A program made the position numbers and the translations under genes. From Duganella aquatilis (GTDB taxonomy: Bacteria; Pseudomonadota; Gammaproteobacteria; Burkholderiales; Burkholderiaceae_D): a stretch of 64,000 bases of DNA. The DNA lies in contig NZ_WKJL01000001.1 in assembly GCF_009674565.1 (NCBI RefSeq), positions 496,001 to 560,000 of the forward strand, read 5' to 3'. Below, in pieces: positions 22,241 to 29,537 of this stretch (its first letter is position 1; every line of letters starts with the position of its first letter). Under the pieces are notes generated by a model. The model worked only from the letters and a program-made list of their open reading frames with translations. It was not told where the DNA came from and made no database searches.

Positions 22241-22954
22241 TTAGGCGCGCGTCTGGCGCCGACGCGCAACGGCACCGACAAGACCCAGGCCGAGAAGCAG
22301 CATGGCGTAGGTCTCTGGTTCCGGGACGGCTACCACTGGGTTTGCGTAGGTGATCGAGTAAGCAAACTCGTGAACGCGAGCATTGAAAATTGGATTGCTG
22401 CCGGCGATCCCTTCCGACATCGTGAACGAAAGCCTATCGGCAGAAAGGTTGGTTGTAGGGGTGTAAGAAATTACAGCATTTGAGTTGCCGTAAGTAATAC
22501 TAGCGGAGGCGGTGTAGCTACCTATCGGCGAGGAAAAATTCACCGGGTTGGCGCCAGTTGGGATACCCTCTCCCGAGTTAGCGCCGCCAATGTCGAGTTG
22601 CAGCCAGGTGATCAGCGCACCGTTCACCCGCGCGGTGGTAAGAAAACTGACTGGCGTCGAAATTTTAAAATAGTCGGTCGTGCTGGTGGCGCCGACTACC
22701 TCCCAAGAGGAAACAGTATATGCCTGGCCGTTTTCGCCGGCTGCTGCAAAAGTAGTGGTCTCGCCAAATACAGTGCTAAGAGCGGTGCCGAGAATGTAAC
22801 CTTCGGTTCCCGAGCTATTGAATCCAGCAATGGAGAAAGTAAAGGTGTCACCGGACTTCACTCCTGCATTGGCGCTTTGAGCGAATAAAAGCGCCGCGGC
22901 GCTAGCGAGGAGGCACGCCAGCGGGCGCGCGCGAAAGACTTTGGACGGAACCAT
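22241..22954 (-). CDS. PEP-CTERM sorting-domain exported protein
   Basis: A 237-residue protein with a signal peptide ending ANA, a Ser/Thr/Gly-rich beta domain, and a C-terminal VPEPETYAMLLLGLGLVGAV then RRR. This is the PEP-CTERM signal, processed by exosortase in biofilm-forming Gram-negative bacteria. It would be an outside or exopolysaccharide-associated protein. Such a host-surface gene inside the immunity region, with its own terminator, fits a lysogenic conversion cargo. The host must supply the exosortase; none is in this window. Confidence 0.8.
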   Translation of the reverse strand: MVPSKVFRARPLACLLASAAALLFAQSANAGVKSGDTFTFSIAGFNSSGTEGYILGTALSTVFGETTTFAAAGENGQAYTVSSWEVVGATSTTDYFKISTPVSFLTTARVNGALITWLQLDIGGANSGEGIPTGANPVNFSSPIGSYTASASITYGNSNAVISYTPTTNLSADRLSFTMSEGIAGSNPIFNARVHEFAYSITYANPVVAVPEPETYAMLLLGLGLVGAVARRRQTRA

Positions 22955-23280
22955 TGAGCATCCCTATTTAATTGATTTCGTATCGAAAAAGAGTACGCCA
23001 AGCGTGGATTGCCACTAAAACTAGGCTTTTAAATAACATCGATGACATTAGCATAAAATCATCGCTCGGGATGTAGCGTAAACGTGCTACATCGGCGCAC
23101 TTCATCGCTGCCTTTCGGCCGCCCCTTGCCCGGTAACCTTCTTTTCTTCGGGCACTTCAACACCGCCAACATTATCAAGCATATCAATACGGATGAGATC
23201 GACTGGCGGCCGGCTGTGCTGCCCGTAGAAGCCAAAGAGATGCCGTTCTAGCGAAGCACAAAAATTTATTCAATATTATT
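22955..23280. other. Gap of 326 bases with a hairpin and a possible gene remnant
   Basis: This stretch lies between the PEP-CTERM gene and the rightward promoter. It holds an 8-bp inverted repeat GATGTAGC/GCTACATC (23070-23093). An open plus-strand frame from 23057 to a stop at 23251 has no ATG and could start only at a GTG at 23087; its end reads DWRPAVLPVEAKEMPF. It looks like a gene tail, but I cannot name it. Confidence 0.4.
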
Positions 23281-23319
23281 AGTCCGACTGTTGACTTAAA
23301 TAAGTAGTCCGACTAATAT
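23281..23319 (+). promoter_or_regulatory. Rightward early promoter with two operators
   Basis: TTGACT (23291-23296), a 17-base spacer and TAATAT (23314-23319). AGTCCGACT occurs at 23281-23289, one base before the -35, and at 23306-23314, overlapping the -10. Spacing and order are the same as at the cro promoter (18227-18265). It drives the recombination and integration arm. Confidence 0.85.
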
Positions 23320-23355
23320 TACTTCATCGACGCACCAACCCCGATGGAGAACGAA

Positions 23356-23463
23356 ATGTCCCAAGCCGAACTGAAAGCCCTTTCCGACGCAGCAGCCGCT
23401 GCTGGCGACGTTGTTCCTTCCTTCGATTTCAGCACCGCGGCCGCGCCGGCGACGCTGGGTTAA
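23356..23463 (+). CDS. Tiny first gene of the rightward arm (35 aa)
   Basis: Starts MSQAELKALSDAAAAAGDVV with a GGAGA site, 37 bases after the -10 of the repressor-controlled promoter. Ala-rich helix, then a FDFS segment. Too short for most gene finders. As the first gene of the arm it might be a small regulator such as an antiterminator-like or host-takeover peptide, but nothing in the sequence proves this. Confidence 0.55.
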   Translation: MSQAELKALSDAAAAAGDVVPSFDFSTAAAPATLG

Positions 23464-23466
23464 TCC

Positions 23467-23820
23467 ATGAACGCTCCGATTTCCGCCGCCCTGCTCCAGC
23501 TGCGCGCCAACGCGCCGGCGGCGCGCGTGCAACCGACCGTGCCGCATAACGCGCGCCTTCTGGCCAGCGCCTACGAGCATGACGGCATCTACCTGGACTT
23601 GCGCGGCGTGCTGGACAGCGCCGGCTACGACGTTGAAGACGTTTCGCTGGCTGGCAGCACGGTGGCGCTCACCGCGCTTTTCTCCCGCGACCAGTTGCGC
23701 CAGATGTCCGATTGGTGCGACGAGCACCTCCCGAGCGCCCACGCGCTGCAGCTGGTGTCGCAGCAGGAATCGCGCGCCGAGCGCCTGCAGTGGGAACGCC
23801 ACGCCAGCGAGCCGCCTTGA
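23467..23820 (+). CDS. Hypothetical early phage protein (117 aa)
   Basis: A soluble protein with a mixed fold; the segment YLDLRGVLDSAGYDVEDVSL and a following helix with DQLRQMSDWCDEHLPS are clear. It starts 3 bases after the previous stop. No known family. Third-base GC is high, as in the host. Confidence 0.6.
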   Translation: MNAPISAALLQLRANAPAARVQPTVPHNARLLASAYEHDGIYLDLRGVLDSAGYDVEDVSLAGSTVALTALFSRDQLRQMSDWCDEHLPSAHALQLVSQQESRAERLQWERHASEPP

Positions 23821-23962
23821 TTTTGACAGTCGCCGCACGCTGAAAGTGCGGACGGGCCGGCGGGCCAGCATAAACGCCCTGTGGGATCAGCATGCCCCGA
23901 CTGCGCCGCGCGGTCGACCCATCCCGGGCAAGCGCGGCACCAACCAACGAAAGGAGGTAAGC

Positions 23963-24136
23963 ATGGCGGAATTCAAAAAAGGCGCGGCAGTCAAGGCGCG
24001 TAGCTCGAAGAGCGGCAAGGTCACCGAAGGCAAGTTCGTCGCCGAGCATCCGGCAGCCAAGGGCGTGTTTCTGGAAGTCGACCACGGCGACGGCGTGACC
24101 AAGAAGTATCGCCCATCGCAGGTGACTGCGACCTGA
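23963..24136 (+). CDS. Small SH3-like phage protein (57 aa)
   Basis: A perfect AAAGGAGG ribosome site. The protein (FKKGAAVKARSSKSGKVTEG, later KKYRPSQVTAT) looks like a small basic beta-barrel of SH3 or KOW type. From memory, similar proteins occur in other prophages. Probably nucleic-acid-binding; not proven. Confidence 0.6.
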   Translation: MAEFKKGAAVKARSSKSGKVTEGKFVAEHPAAKGVFLEVDHGDGVTKKYRPSQVTAT

Positions 24137-24194
24137 TCGCCGGCGCGGCCAGCAGCATGGCCGCGCACCTGACCTGCGCCAGGCACGCGCAGGA

Positions 24195-24384
24195 ACCATA
24201 TACCCAGCCCTTGCCCTCGTAAGCCTAACAACGGCTTGCGCGAAGGCGAAAGCGCAGGCCGAGACACGGCGAGGGACGACAGGGGCTGGCTATGTGGTGA
24301 ACCAGTAGGGAATGCGTCAGTACGCTCCGCGTCGACGGCGCCAATACCGAAGCACCACACGCAGCGAGCGGCGTACGCGCTCCC
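24195..24384 (+). ncRNA. Structured RNA element in the rightward early transcript
   Basis: This 277-base coding gap (24137-24413) folds strongly. Domain 1: 24195-24202 pairs with 24291-24298 (8 bp, one G-U), 24204-24210 with 24283-24289 (7 bp), 24214-24219 with 24270-24275 (6 bp), and inside a hairpin 24233-24241 with 24252-24260 (9 bp, one G-U). Short alternative pairings (AAGCC/GGCTT, GCCG/CGGC) compete. Domain 2: GTACGC near 24321 can pair with GCGTAC near 24371, plus GCG/CGC and GGGA/TCCC flanks. No known RNA family is recognised. It could be a cis-regulator of the tiny genes that follow, a processed small RNA or an antitermination site. Confidence 0.55.
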
Positions 24385-24413
24385 CAAACAACGAAGTCAA
24401 TAGGGAGCGCAGG

Positions 24414-24566
24414 ATGAACAGCACGAATCACTGGCAAGCGAAATACCCGGGCGGCCTTTTCTGGACCAACGTGCCGGCGGTCCTCGTACAAAACCTAATT
24501 GCCTGCGGCTTCAAGGTGCGCCCTCCACGCGCTGCAAGCCTCTCGCAAACGCAGGTGTTTGCATGA
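24414..24566 (+). CDS. Small phage protein (50 aa), first of an overlapping chain
   Basis: Starts MNSTNHWQAKYPGGLFWTNV after a GGGAGCGCAGG site. The frame is open upstream, but only through the structured RNA. Its stop overlaps the next start as ATGA. No known domain. Confidence 0.5.
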   Translation: MNSTNHWQAKYPGGLFWTNVPAVLVQNLIACGFKVRPPRAASLSQTQVFA

Positions 24567-24700
24567 TGGCGCGCATCCTCTTCGGCACGCCCGGCGACTG
24601 GTGTAGCCGCCACCCGCGAGTAATGCTCAGTGCCGTGTCTTTGCTGACCGCGCTGTCGCAGTGGCTGGTTGATCTCGTGCTGCCAGCGGTTGCGCCGTGA
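24563..24700 (+). CDS. Tiny membrane protein (45 aa)
   Basis: The frame starts ATGATG in an ATGA overlap and carries a hydrophobic segment (MLSAVSLLTALSQWLVDLVL) near its C-terminus, probably one membrane helix. Its stop overlaps the next gene's GTG. Coupling on both sides and composition support it. Confidence 0.5.
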   Translation: MMARILFGTPGDWCSRHPRVMLSAVSLLTALSQWLVDLVLPAVAP

Positions 24701-24834
24701 AGAAATTGCGTGACGCCCTGATCGTCGCTCTGCTGGGCACGCTGATCGGCTCCGCCTATGCCTACATGCGGCAGTCCGACGAAGAGGCGGCGCTGCGCGA
24801 CCAGGCGGTGTGGGCCGGCAAGGCGGATAAATGA
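24697..24834 (+). CDS. Tiny membrane-anchored protein (45 aa)
   Basis: Starts at GTG in a GTGA overlap. An N-terminal membrane segment (ALIVALLGTLIGSAYAY) is followed by a charged tail. Its stop overlaps the next ATG. Holin-like or anchoring roles are possible; no family is recognised. Confidence 0.5.
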   Translation: MKKLRDALIVALLGTLIGSAYAYMRQSDEEAALRDQAVWAGKADK

Positions 24835-24968
24835 CCGCCCTCGCCGACTTCGCCAGCCAGGCGCTGCGCAACCTGCGCGCCGGCCACCGCCCGCAACACG
24901 CTGTACGCCTTGCCGTGCTCAATGCAGCTTTGACGAAGTTAGACCGGAGAACGAAATGGGAAGCATGA
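24831..24968 (+). CDS. Tiny soluble protein (45 aa) upstream of erf
   Basis: Starts MTALADFASQALRNLRAGHR in an ATGA overlap. A basic helix. It is the third 45-residue gene in a row, and its 3' end overlaps the ERF gene start by 13 bases, which suggests coupled translation of the recombinase. Confidence 0.5.
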   Translation: MTALADFASQALRNLRAGHRPQHAVRLAVLNAALTKLDRRTKWEA

Positions 24969-25837
24969 ACGAAGTACTGGAGATGGATACGGCGCCGAGC
25001 CAGTCGACGGCCATCGCGGCATCGGCTGCGCACCAGGTGGCCGCCCAAGCATCGCGCCCAGTCGCCACGAATGCATTCGAATTGGTGGCACATGCCGCCG
25101 CGCGCGGCGCGTCGATGGATGAACTGCGCACCTTCATCGAACTGCAAGAACGCCTGGAGGCGAATCAGGCCCGCAAAGCCTACGTTGCCGCGATGGCGGA
25201 GTTCAAGCGCACTCCGCCGCAGATAATGAAAGACAAAGCCGTCGGCTACTACAACAAGGACGGCAGCTTCACCGGCTACCGCCACTCGACACTGGGCGCA
25301 GTGTGCGGCGCGGTAGTCGAGGCCTTGGGCACGCACGGCTTCTCCCACCGCTGGGACACCGAACAACCGGACAGCGGCATGATCGCAGTCACCTGCGCGA
25401 TCACCCACGCAATGGGGCACTGCGAAACGACGCGCATGGTAGCGCCGCCGGACAACTCGGGCAAGAAAAATGCCATCCAGCAGGTCGCGTCGACTATCAC
25501 CTACCTGCAGCGCTACACCCTGCTGGCCGCATGTGGCCTCGCCACCAACGAGCAACTGGACGACGACGGACGCGGCGGCGCTGACAACCCGCAAGCTGAT
25601 GTGCCGCACACCGGCGCGGATGGCGAACGCAAGCCGCAACCAGAAGGCCCGCCGCCATGCAGTGACCAGCAATTCGAAGTCGAAGCTCCGAAATGGCGCA
25701 AGACTGTCGAGGGCGGCAAGAAAACGCCGGAACAGCTGCTTGCGATGGTGAGCACGCGCGCCACGTTCACTGAAGCACAGAAAAAAGCAATCCTGTCCTG
25801 GAAACAAAAACCGGCTTCGGCCGCCAACGAGGAATAA
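24956..25837 (+). CDS. erf: ERF-family single-strand annealing protein
   Basis: A 293-residue recombinase. The core at about 85-205 has the ERF pattern: YVAAMAEFKRTPPQI, YRHSTLGAVCGAVVEALGTH, VTCAITHAMGHCETTRM and KNAIQQVASTITYLQRYTLL. A disordered acidic tail follows, then a C-terminal helix. It anneals complementary single strands made by the exonuclease encoded next. The ATG follows a GGAGAACGAA site. Confidence 0.88.
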   Translation: MGSMNEVLEMDTAPSQSTAIAASAAHQVAAQASRPVATNAFELVAHAAARGASMDELRTFIELQERLEANQARKAYVAAMAEFKRTPPQIMKDKAVGYYNKDGSFTGYRHSTLGAVCGAVVEALGTHGFSHRWDTEQPDSGMIAVTCAITHAMGHCETTRMVAPPDNSGKKNAIQQVASTITYLQRYTLLAACGLATNEQLDDDGRGGADNPQADVPHTGADGERKPQPEGPPPCSDQQFEVEAPKWRKTVEGGKKTPEQLLAMVSTRATFTEAQKKAILSWKQKPASAANEE

Positions 25838-25839
25838 TC

Positions 25840-27720
25840 ATGCAGCGCGAAAGCACACTGACCCGCGAAATCCGCCATCTGCTGCAAGGCAGCGACGAAT
25901 GGCACGCATTCCGCTTCAACCACCACGGCGCCAGCGAAGCTGCAGCCGCCATGGGTCTTTCGAAGCACACCACACGTTCCGAACTCGTACGCATGAAGGC
26001 TACCGGCCTGGCCAAAGAGTTCAGCGACTGGGTGCAGGAGAACATTCTGGATAAAGGCCATGAGGTGGAGGCGATGGCGCGCCCACTCGCTGAACGGATC
26101 ATTGGTGAAGACCTCTATCCCGTGACTCTGTCGCTGGGTACGATGGGCGCCTCCTGCGATGGCCTGACCATGGATGAAAGTATCGGCTGGGAGCACAAGC
26201 AGTGGAACGCCGAGCTGGCCGGATCCCTCCGCGCCGGCGTTCTGCCAGAAGAGCATGCACCACAGGTCTACCAGCAGTTGTTGGTTTCGGGCGCCGAGAA
26301 GTGGTTGTTCATGACGTCCGACGGCACCGAACAGAACATGGTGTATCTGTGGGTCCACCCAGATGCGAACTGGTTTTCACGCGTAGTGGCAAGCTGGGAG
26401 CAGATCGACGTCGATGTCACCAACTACACTCAGGTCGACCACGCGCTGAAGCCAGAGGCCGCGCCGGCCGCCGCCCTGCCCGCGCTGCTCGTCCAGACCG
26501 AAGGCAAGGTCGTCAGCAGCAACCTGATGGTCTATCAGAAGGCGGCGGACAAGTTCCTGTCGACGATCAAGACCGACCTGCAGGATGACCAGGACTTCGC
26601 CGACGCCGAGTACAACGTCAAATTCTGCGGCGAGGCCGAGCAGAAACTGGAACTTGCCAAGGCCGCCGCGCTGGCACAGACCTCGACCATCGACGAAGTG
26701 CTGCGCACGGTCGATCACATCAAAGCGCAGTTCCGCGCCAAGCGCCTCGAACTGGAAAAGCTGGTCAAGACGCGCAAAGAACAGATCAAGGAAACCATCC
26801 TGAACGAAGGCAAACGCGACTATGCGGACCACGTCGCGACGCTGGAGAAGGAAATCGTCCCGCTGCGCCTGTCGCTGCCGCAGCCGGATTTCGCCGGCGC
26901 CATGAAGAGTCTCCGCACTCTGGCCAGCCTACACAACGCCGTCAACACGACGCTGGCCAACGCCAAGGTCGCCGCCAACCAGCAGGCCGCCGACTACCGC
27001 ACCAAGCAGGCCTGGTGCAAAGAGCATGCCGCCGGCTACGGCCACCTGTTCATGGACATGGCGCAGATCATCGGCAAGGCGATGGACGACTTCCAACTGG
27101 TGGTGACCACCCGCATCGATAAGCACAAGGCCGACGAAAAAGCCAAGGAGGATGCGCTGCGCGCGCAGATCGCGGCCCAGGAGCAGGCAAAGGCCGAGGC
27201 AGCCGCCGCCGAGAAACTGGCAGCCGAGCGTAAAGCTGACGCCGATCGCCAAGCCACCGAACAGGCGCGTGTCGCCGCCGAAACGAAACGCCAACTCGAA
27301 GCGCAGGCCGCGCAGACCGCCGCCCAGCGCCAGGCCGAAGAGCAGCGCGCGCAGCAGCCCGCCCAGACCGGGCGTCCGACCACCGCTGCCGCTGCAATCG
27401 CCCAAGCCACCGCGCTCGCCGAACAGGCGCGCCTGACCGACTTGGCAGACGCACAGGTCGCGGCCATCCAGCCAGCGCCGGCCGGCGACCTGTTCGACCA
27501 GCCAGCCACCGTGCCGATCACGCCGCCAACGCTACGCCTCGGCCAGATCAACGAGCGCATCGCGCCACTGACCATCACCGTCGACGGCTTGCGCGCCTTG
27601 GGCTTCGAGCCGGCCGCCACCGACCGCGCATCGAAGCTGTACCACGAAGCCGACTTCCCTCGCATGTGCGCCGCCATGGTGCGCCACATCAGCGCGGCAC
27701 AGGCGAAATCCGCAGCATAA
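25840..27720 (+). CDS. YqaJ-type exonuclease fused to a long coiled-coil region
   Basis: A 626-residue protein. Residues 1-200 are a YqaJ/lambda-exonuclease-like nuclease: GSDEWHAFR near 18, a GASEAAAAMGLS segment, and ASCDGLTMDESIGWEHKQWN with the acidic metal site and ExK. Residues 220-420 are a helical part resembling DUF1351-like phage regions, and 420-545 is a long Ala/Glu/Lys coiled coil. A short C-terminal domain follows (LGFEPAATDRASKLYHEADF). It digests DNA ends to give strands for ERF. It starts 2 bases after the erf stop. Confidence 0.82.
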   Translation: MQRESTLTREIRHLLQGSDEWHAFRFNHHGASEAAAAMGLSKHTTRSELVRMKATGLAKEFSDWVQENILDKGHEVEAMARPLAERIIGEDLYPVTLSLGTMGASCDGLTMDESIGWEHKQWNAELAGSLRAGVLPEEHAPQVYQQLLVSGAEKWLFMTSDGTEQNMVYLWVHPDANWFSRVVASWEQIDVDVTNYTQVDHALKPEAAPAAALPALLVQTEGKVVSSNLMVYQKAADKFLSTIKTDLQDDQDFADAEYNVKFCGEAEQKLELAKAAALAQTSTIDEVLRTVDHIKAQFRAKRLELEKLVKTRKEQIKETILNEGKRDYADHVATLEKEIVPLRLSLPQPDFAGAMKSLRTLASLHNAVNTTLANAKVAANQQAADYRTKQAWCKEHAAGYGHLFMDMAQIIGKAMDDFQLVVTTRIDKHKADEKAKEDALRAQIAAQEQAKAEAAAAEKLAAERKADADRQATEQARVAAETKRQLEAQAAQTAAQRQAEEQRAQQPAQTGRPTTAAAAIAQATALAEQARLTDLADAQVAAIQPAPAGDLFDQPATVPITPPTLRLGQINERIAPLTITVDGLRALGFEPAATDRASKLYHEADFPRMCAAMVRHISAAQAKSAA

Positions 27721-27743
27721 CCACCAACCACCAGGAGAACAGC

Positions 27744-28058
27744 ATGCACACCGCAAATTCCATCCCGCTGATGAAGGTCACCTCGTCGCAGATCGCCGCC
27801 ATCGGCCACAATCCTGCCACCGAGACCTTGGCCATCCAGTTCTTCCACAAGGGCGCGCCGGGCAACGTGTACCACTATCACAACTTCAGCGCTGCGGAAT
27901 ACACCGCCTTCGCCGGCGCGGAGTCGATCGGCCGCCATTTCAAGCAGCACATCAAGCCGCACGCCCAGAAGCACCCGTACCAGAACATGGGCGTGCCGTC
28001 GGCGACGCCGGCCGCCGAGGTCGCGGTGGAGCAGCAGAAGCAGGAGCAAGCAGCGTGA
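27744..28058 (+). CDS. KTSC-domain protein
   Basis: A 104-residue protein. Residues 10-70 match the KTSC domain (VTSSQIAAIGHNPATETLAI, later VYHYHNFSAAEYTAF). The Ala/Glu/Gln tail is disordered. AGGAG precedes the ATG. The domain is found in phage and bacterial proteins; its role is unclear. Confidence 0.8.
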   Translation: MHTANSIPLMKVTSSQIAAIGHNPATETLAIQFFHKGAPGNVYHYHNFSAAEYTAFAGAESIGRHFKQHIKPHAQKHPYQNMGVPSATPAAEVAVEQQKQEQAA

Positions 28059-28300
28059 ACGATCACGACATCACCAAGGAAGGCATTCGGGTGAAACCCG
28101 GTCAAGTGTGGCTGGACTTCGATAAGCGTACGAACGGCGGGAAGCGCACCGTCACGGTCGACCGTGTAGTTGATGGCGGTGCCTTCGTTACCACGAATGG
28201 TGTCACCAAAGCCAACGGGAAGCCGTACACCTCGCGCCTGTCCGTCCGCCGCATGCACAAAGGTGCCACCGGCTGGGCGCTGGTATCGGAGGCACCATGA
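28055..28300 (+). CDS. Small phage protein (81 aa)
   Basis: Starts at GTG in a GTGA overlap with the KTSC gene. Contains VKPGQVWLDFDKRTNGGKRT and later RLSVRRMHKGATGWALV, a beta-rich pattern. Function unknown. Confidence 0.55.
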   Translation: MNDHDITKEGIRVKPGQVWLDFDKRTNGGKRTVTVDRVVDGGAFVTTNGVTKANGKPYTSRLSVRRMHKGATGWALVSEAP

Positions 28301-28332
28301 CCACCGCACGCTTCGCGGGAGCACCGCCTTGA
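28297..28332 (+). CDS. Possible 11-residue coupling mini-ORF
   Basis: ATG overlaps the previous stop as ATGA and its own stop overlaps the next TTG start as TTGA. The peptide is MTTARFAGAPP. It could keep ribosomes moving to the next gene. Confidence 0.3.
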   Translation: MTTARFAGAPP

Positions 28333-28790
28333 CAGAAATCGTGCTGATGAAGGTCTCCAACATCCTGGTGCCGCACGACGAGGCTGCGGCGGCCTTCATC
28401 CAGAAAATGAAAGCCGGCGAACTGACCCACGCCGATTTCAAGCGGGTCAGGAACTACAAGTTTCACAAGAAGTACTTCGCCCTGCTCGACTTCGCGTTCG
28501 AGCAGTGGGAGCCCAGCGGCCAGCTCACCTATCAGGGCATGCCGGTGGCGAAGAACAAAGAGCGCTTCCGCAAGGATCTGATCATCCTGGCCGGCTTCTA
28601 CGAGTCGACGGTGAATATCCGGAGCGAAGTCCGGCTGGAGGCGAAGAGCATTTCCTTCGCCGTGATGGACGAAATCGAATTTGAACGGCTGTACAACGCG
28701 ACCGTGGACGTGATCCTGCGGCGCATTTTGACCAGATACACCAGGCAGGACCTGGACAACGTGATCAACCAGCTGCTGGCATTTACCTGA
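28329..28790 (+). CDS. DUF1367 phage protein
   Basis: A 153-residue protein starting at TTG with a GGGAG site; ATG 28347 is an alternative. It matches the DUF1367 pattern: ELTHADFKRVRNYKFHKKYF, FRKDLIILAGFYE, and EFERLYNATVDVILRRIL then YTRQDLDNVI. The family is common in lambdoid phage recombination or nin regions. Function unknown. Confidence 0.78.
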   Translation: MTEIVLMKVSNILVPHDEAAAAFIQKMKAGELTHADFKRVRNYKFHKKYFALLDFAFEQWEPSGQLTYQGMPVAKNKERFRKDLIILAGFYESTVNIRSEVRLEAKSISFAVMDEIEFERLYNATVDVILRRILTRYTRQDLDNVINQLLAFT

Positions 28791-28815
28791 GCCGGCAGCA
28801 TAGACAAGGACCATC

Positions 28816-29526
28816 ATGGACCAATTGAAGGACGCGGTAGCCGCAGCATTCGACAACATCGTCGCCTCCGGCGCCATCGAAGCCGCTCTCCAGGAGCAGG
28901 TCGGCAAAGCCATCACCAGCGCGATAAAAGACCAGATCGGCGGCTACAACAGCGATTTCACCAAGAAGATTAACGAGCGGGTCAAAGCGCTGATTGACGT
29001 CAATCTGGACGAAATTGATCTGCCCTGCTACCGCCAGTTGGTCGCTGACATCATTAAGAAGCGCGTCGGCGCCGTGATGACGTCGCAGTTCACCGAGCAG
29101 CTGGATAAAGATATCGCTGAGTTACTGGAGCCGGCTCCTGCTGAAATCACACTGCACGCACTGCTGGAAGAATTCATCAAGCATAACCTCGACTATTACA
29201 GACGCGACGAATTGCGCGGTTGCGACTTCACTTTCAAGATCGAGCGGCACCCGTCGTCGGCGACCGGCGCGGAATATGTAGACGTCTACATCGACGCCGA
29301 GCCCGGCAAGTACGCAGGGCACGACGTCCACTTGCGGATCAAGGGTGCAGGCGAGGTGTGGGGCTTGTCGCTCAGCGGCCGCGATCTGAAAGACAAGATT
29401 TTTGTTGGTCCGCTGTTCGCGTTCGAGAAGCGCCTCTTCCAGATGTACACGGCCAAGACGCGTCTGATCATCCCGGCCGACGCCACGGCGGACGACTACA
29501 CCACCACATTCCCACACAACGATTAA
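28816..29526 (+). CDS. Hypothetical phage protein (236 aa)
   Basis: N-terminal half helical ([20 protein letters not shown]), C-terminal half beta-rich ([20 protein letters not shown]). AAGGA precedes the ATG. No domain recognised. It lies between DUF1367 and rdgC in the recombination arm and may be an accessory factor. Confidence 0.6.
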   Translation: MDQLKDAVAAAFDNIVASGAIEAALQEQVGKAITSAIKDQIGGYNSDFTKKINERVKALIDVNLDEIDLPCYRQLVADIIKKRVGAVMTSQFTEQLDKDIAELLEPAPAEITLHALLEEFIKHNLDYYRRDELRGCDFTFKIERHPSSATGAEYVDVYIDAEPGKYAGHDVHLRIKGAGEVWGLSLSGRDLKDKIFVGPLFAFEKRLFQMYTAKTRLIIPADATADDYTTTFPHND

Positions 29527-29537
29527 GCGAGCACACC

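Noticed and set aside
23892..23960. 22-codon plus-strand frame MPRLRRAVDPS...
   Set aside because: It ends in the ribosome site of the next gene and has a weak site and no conserved look. It may be chance.
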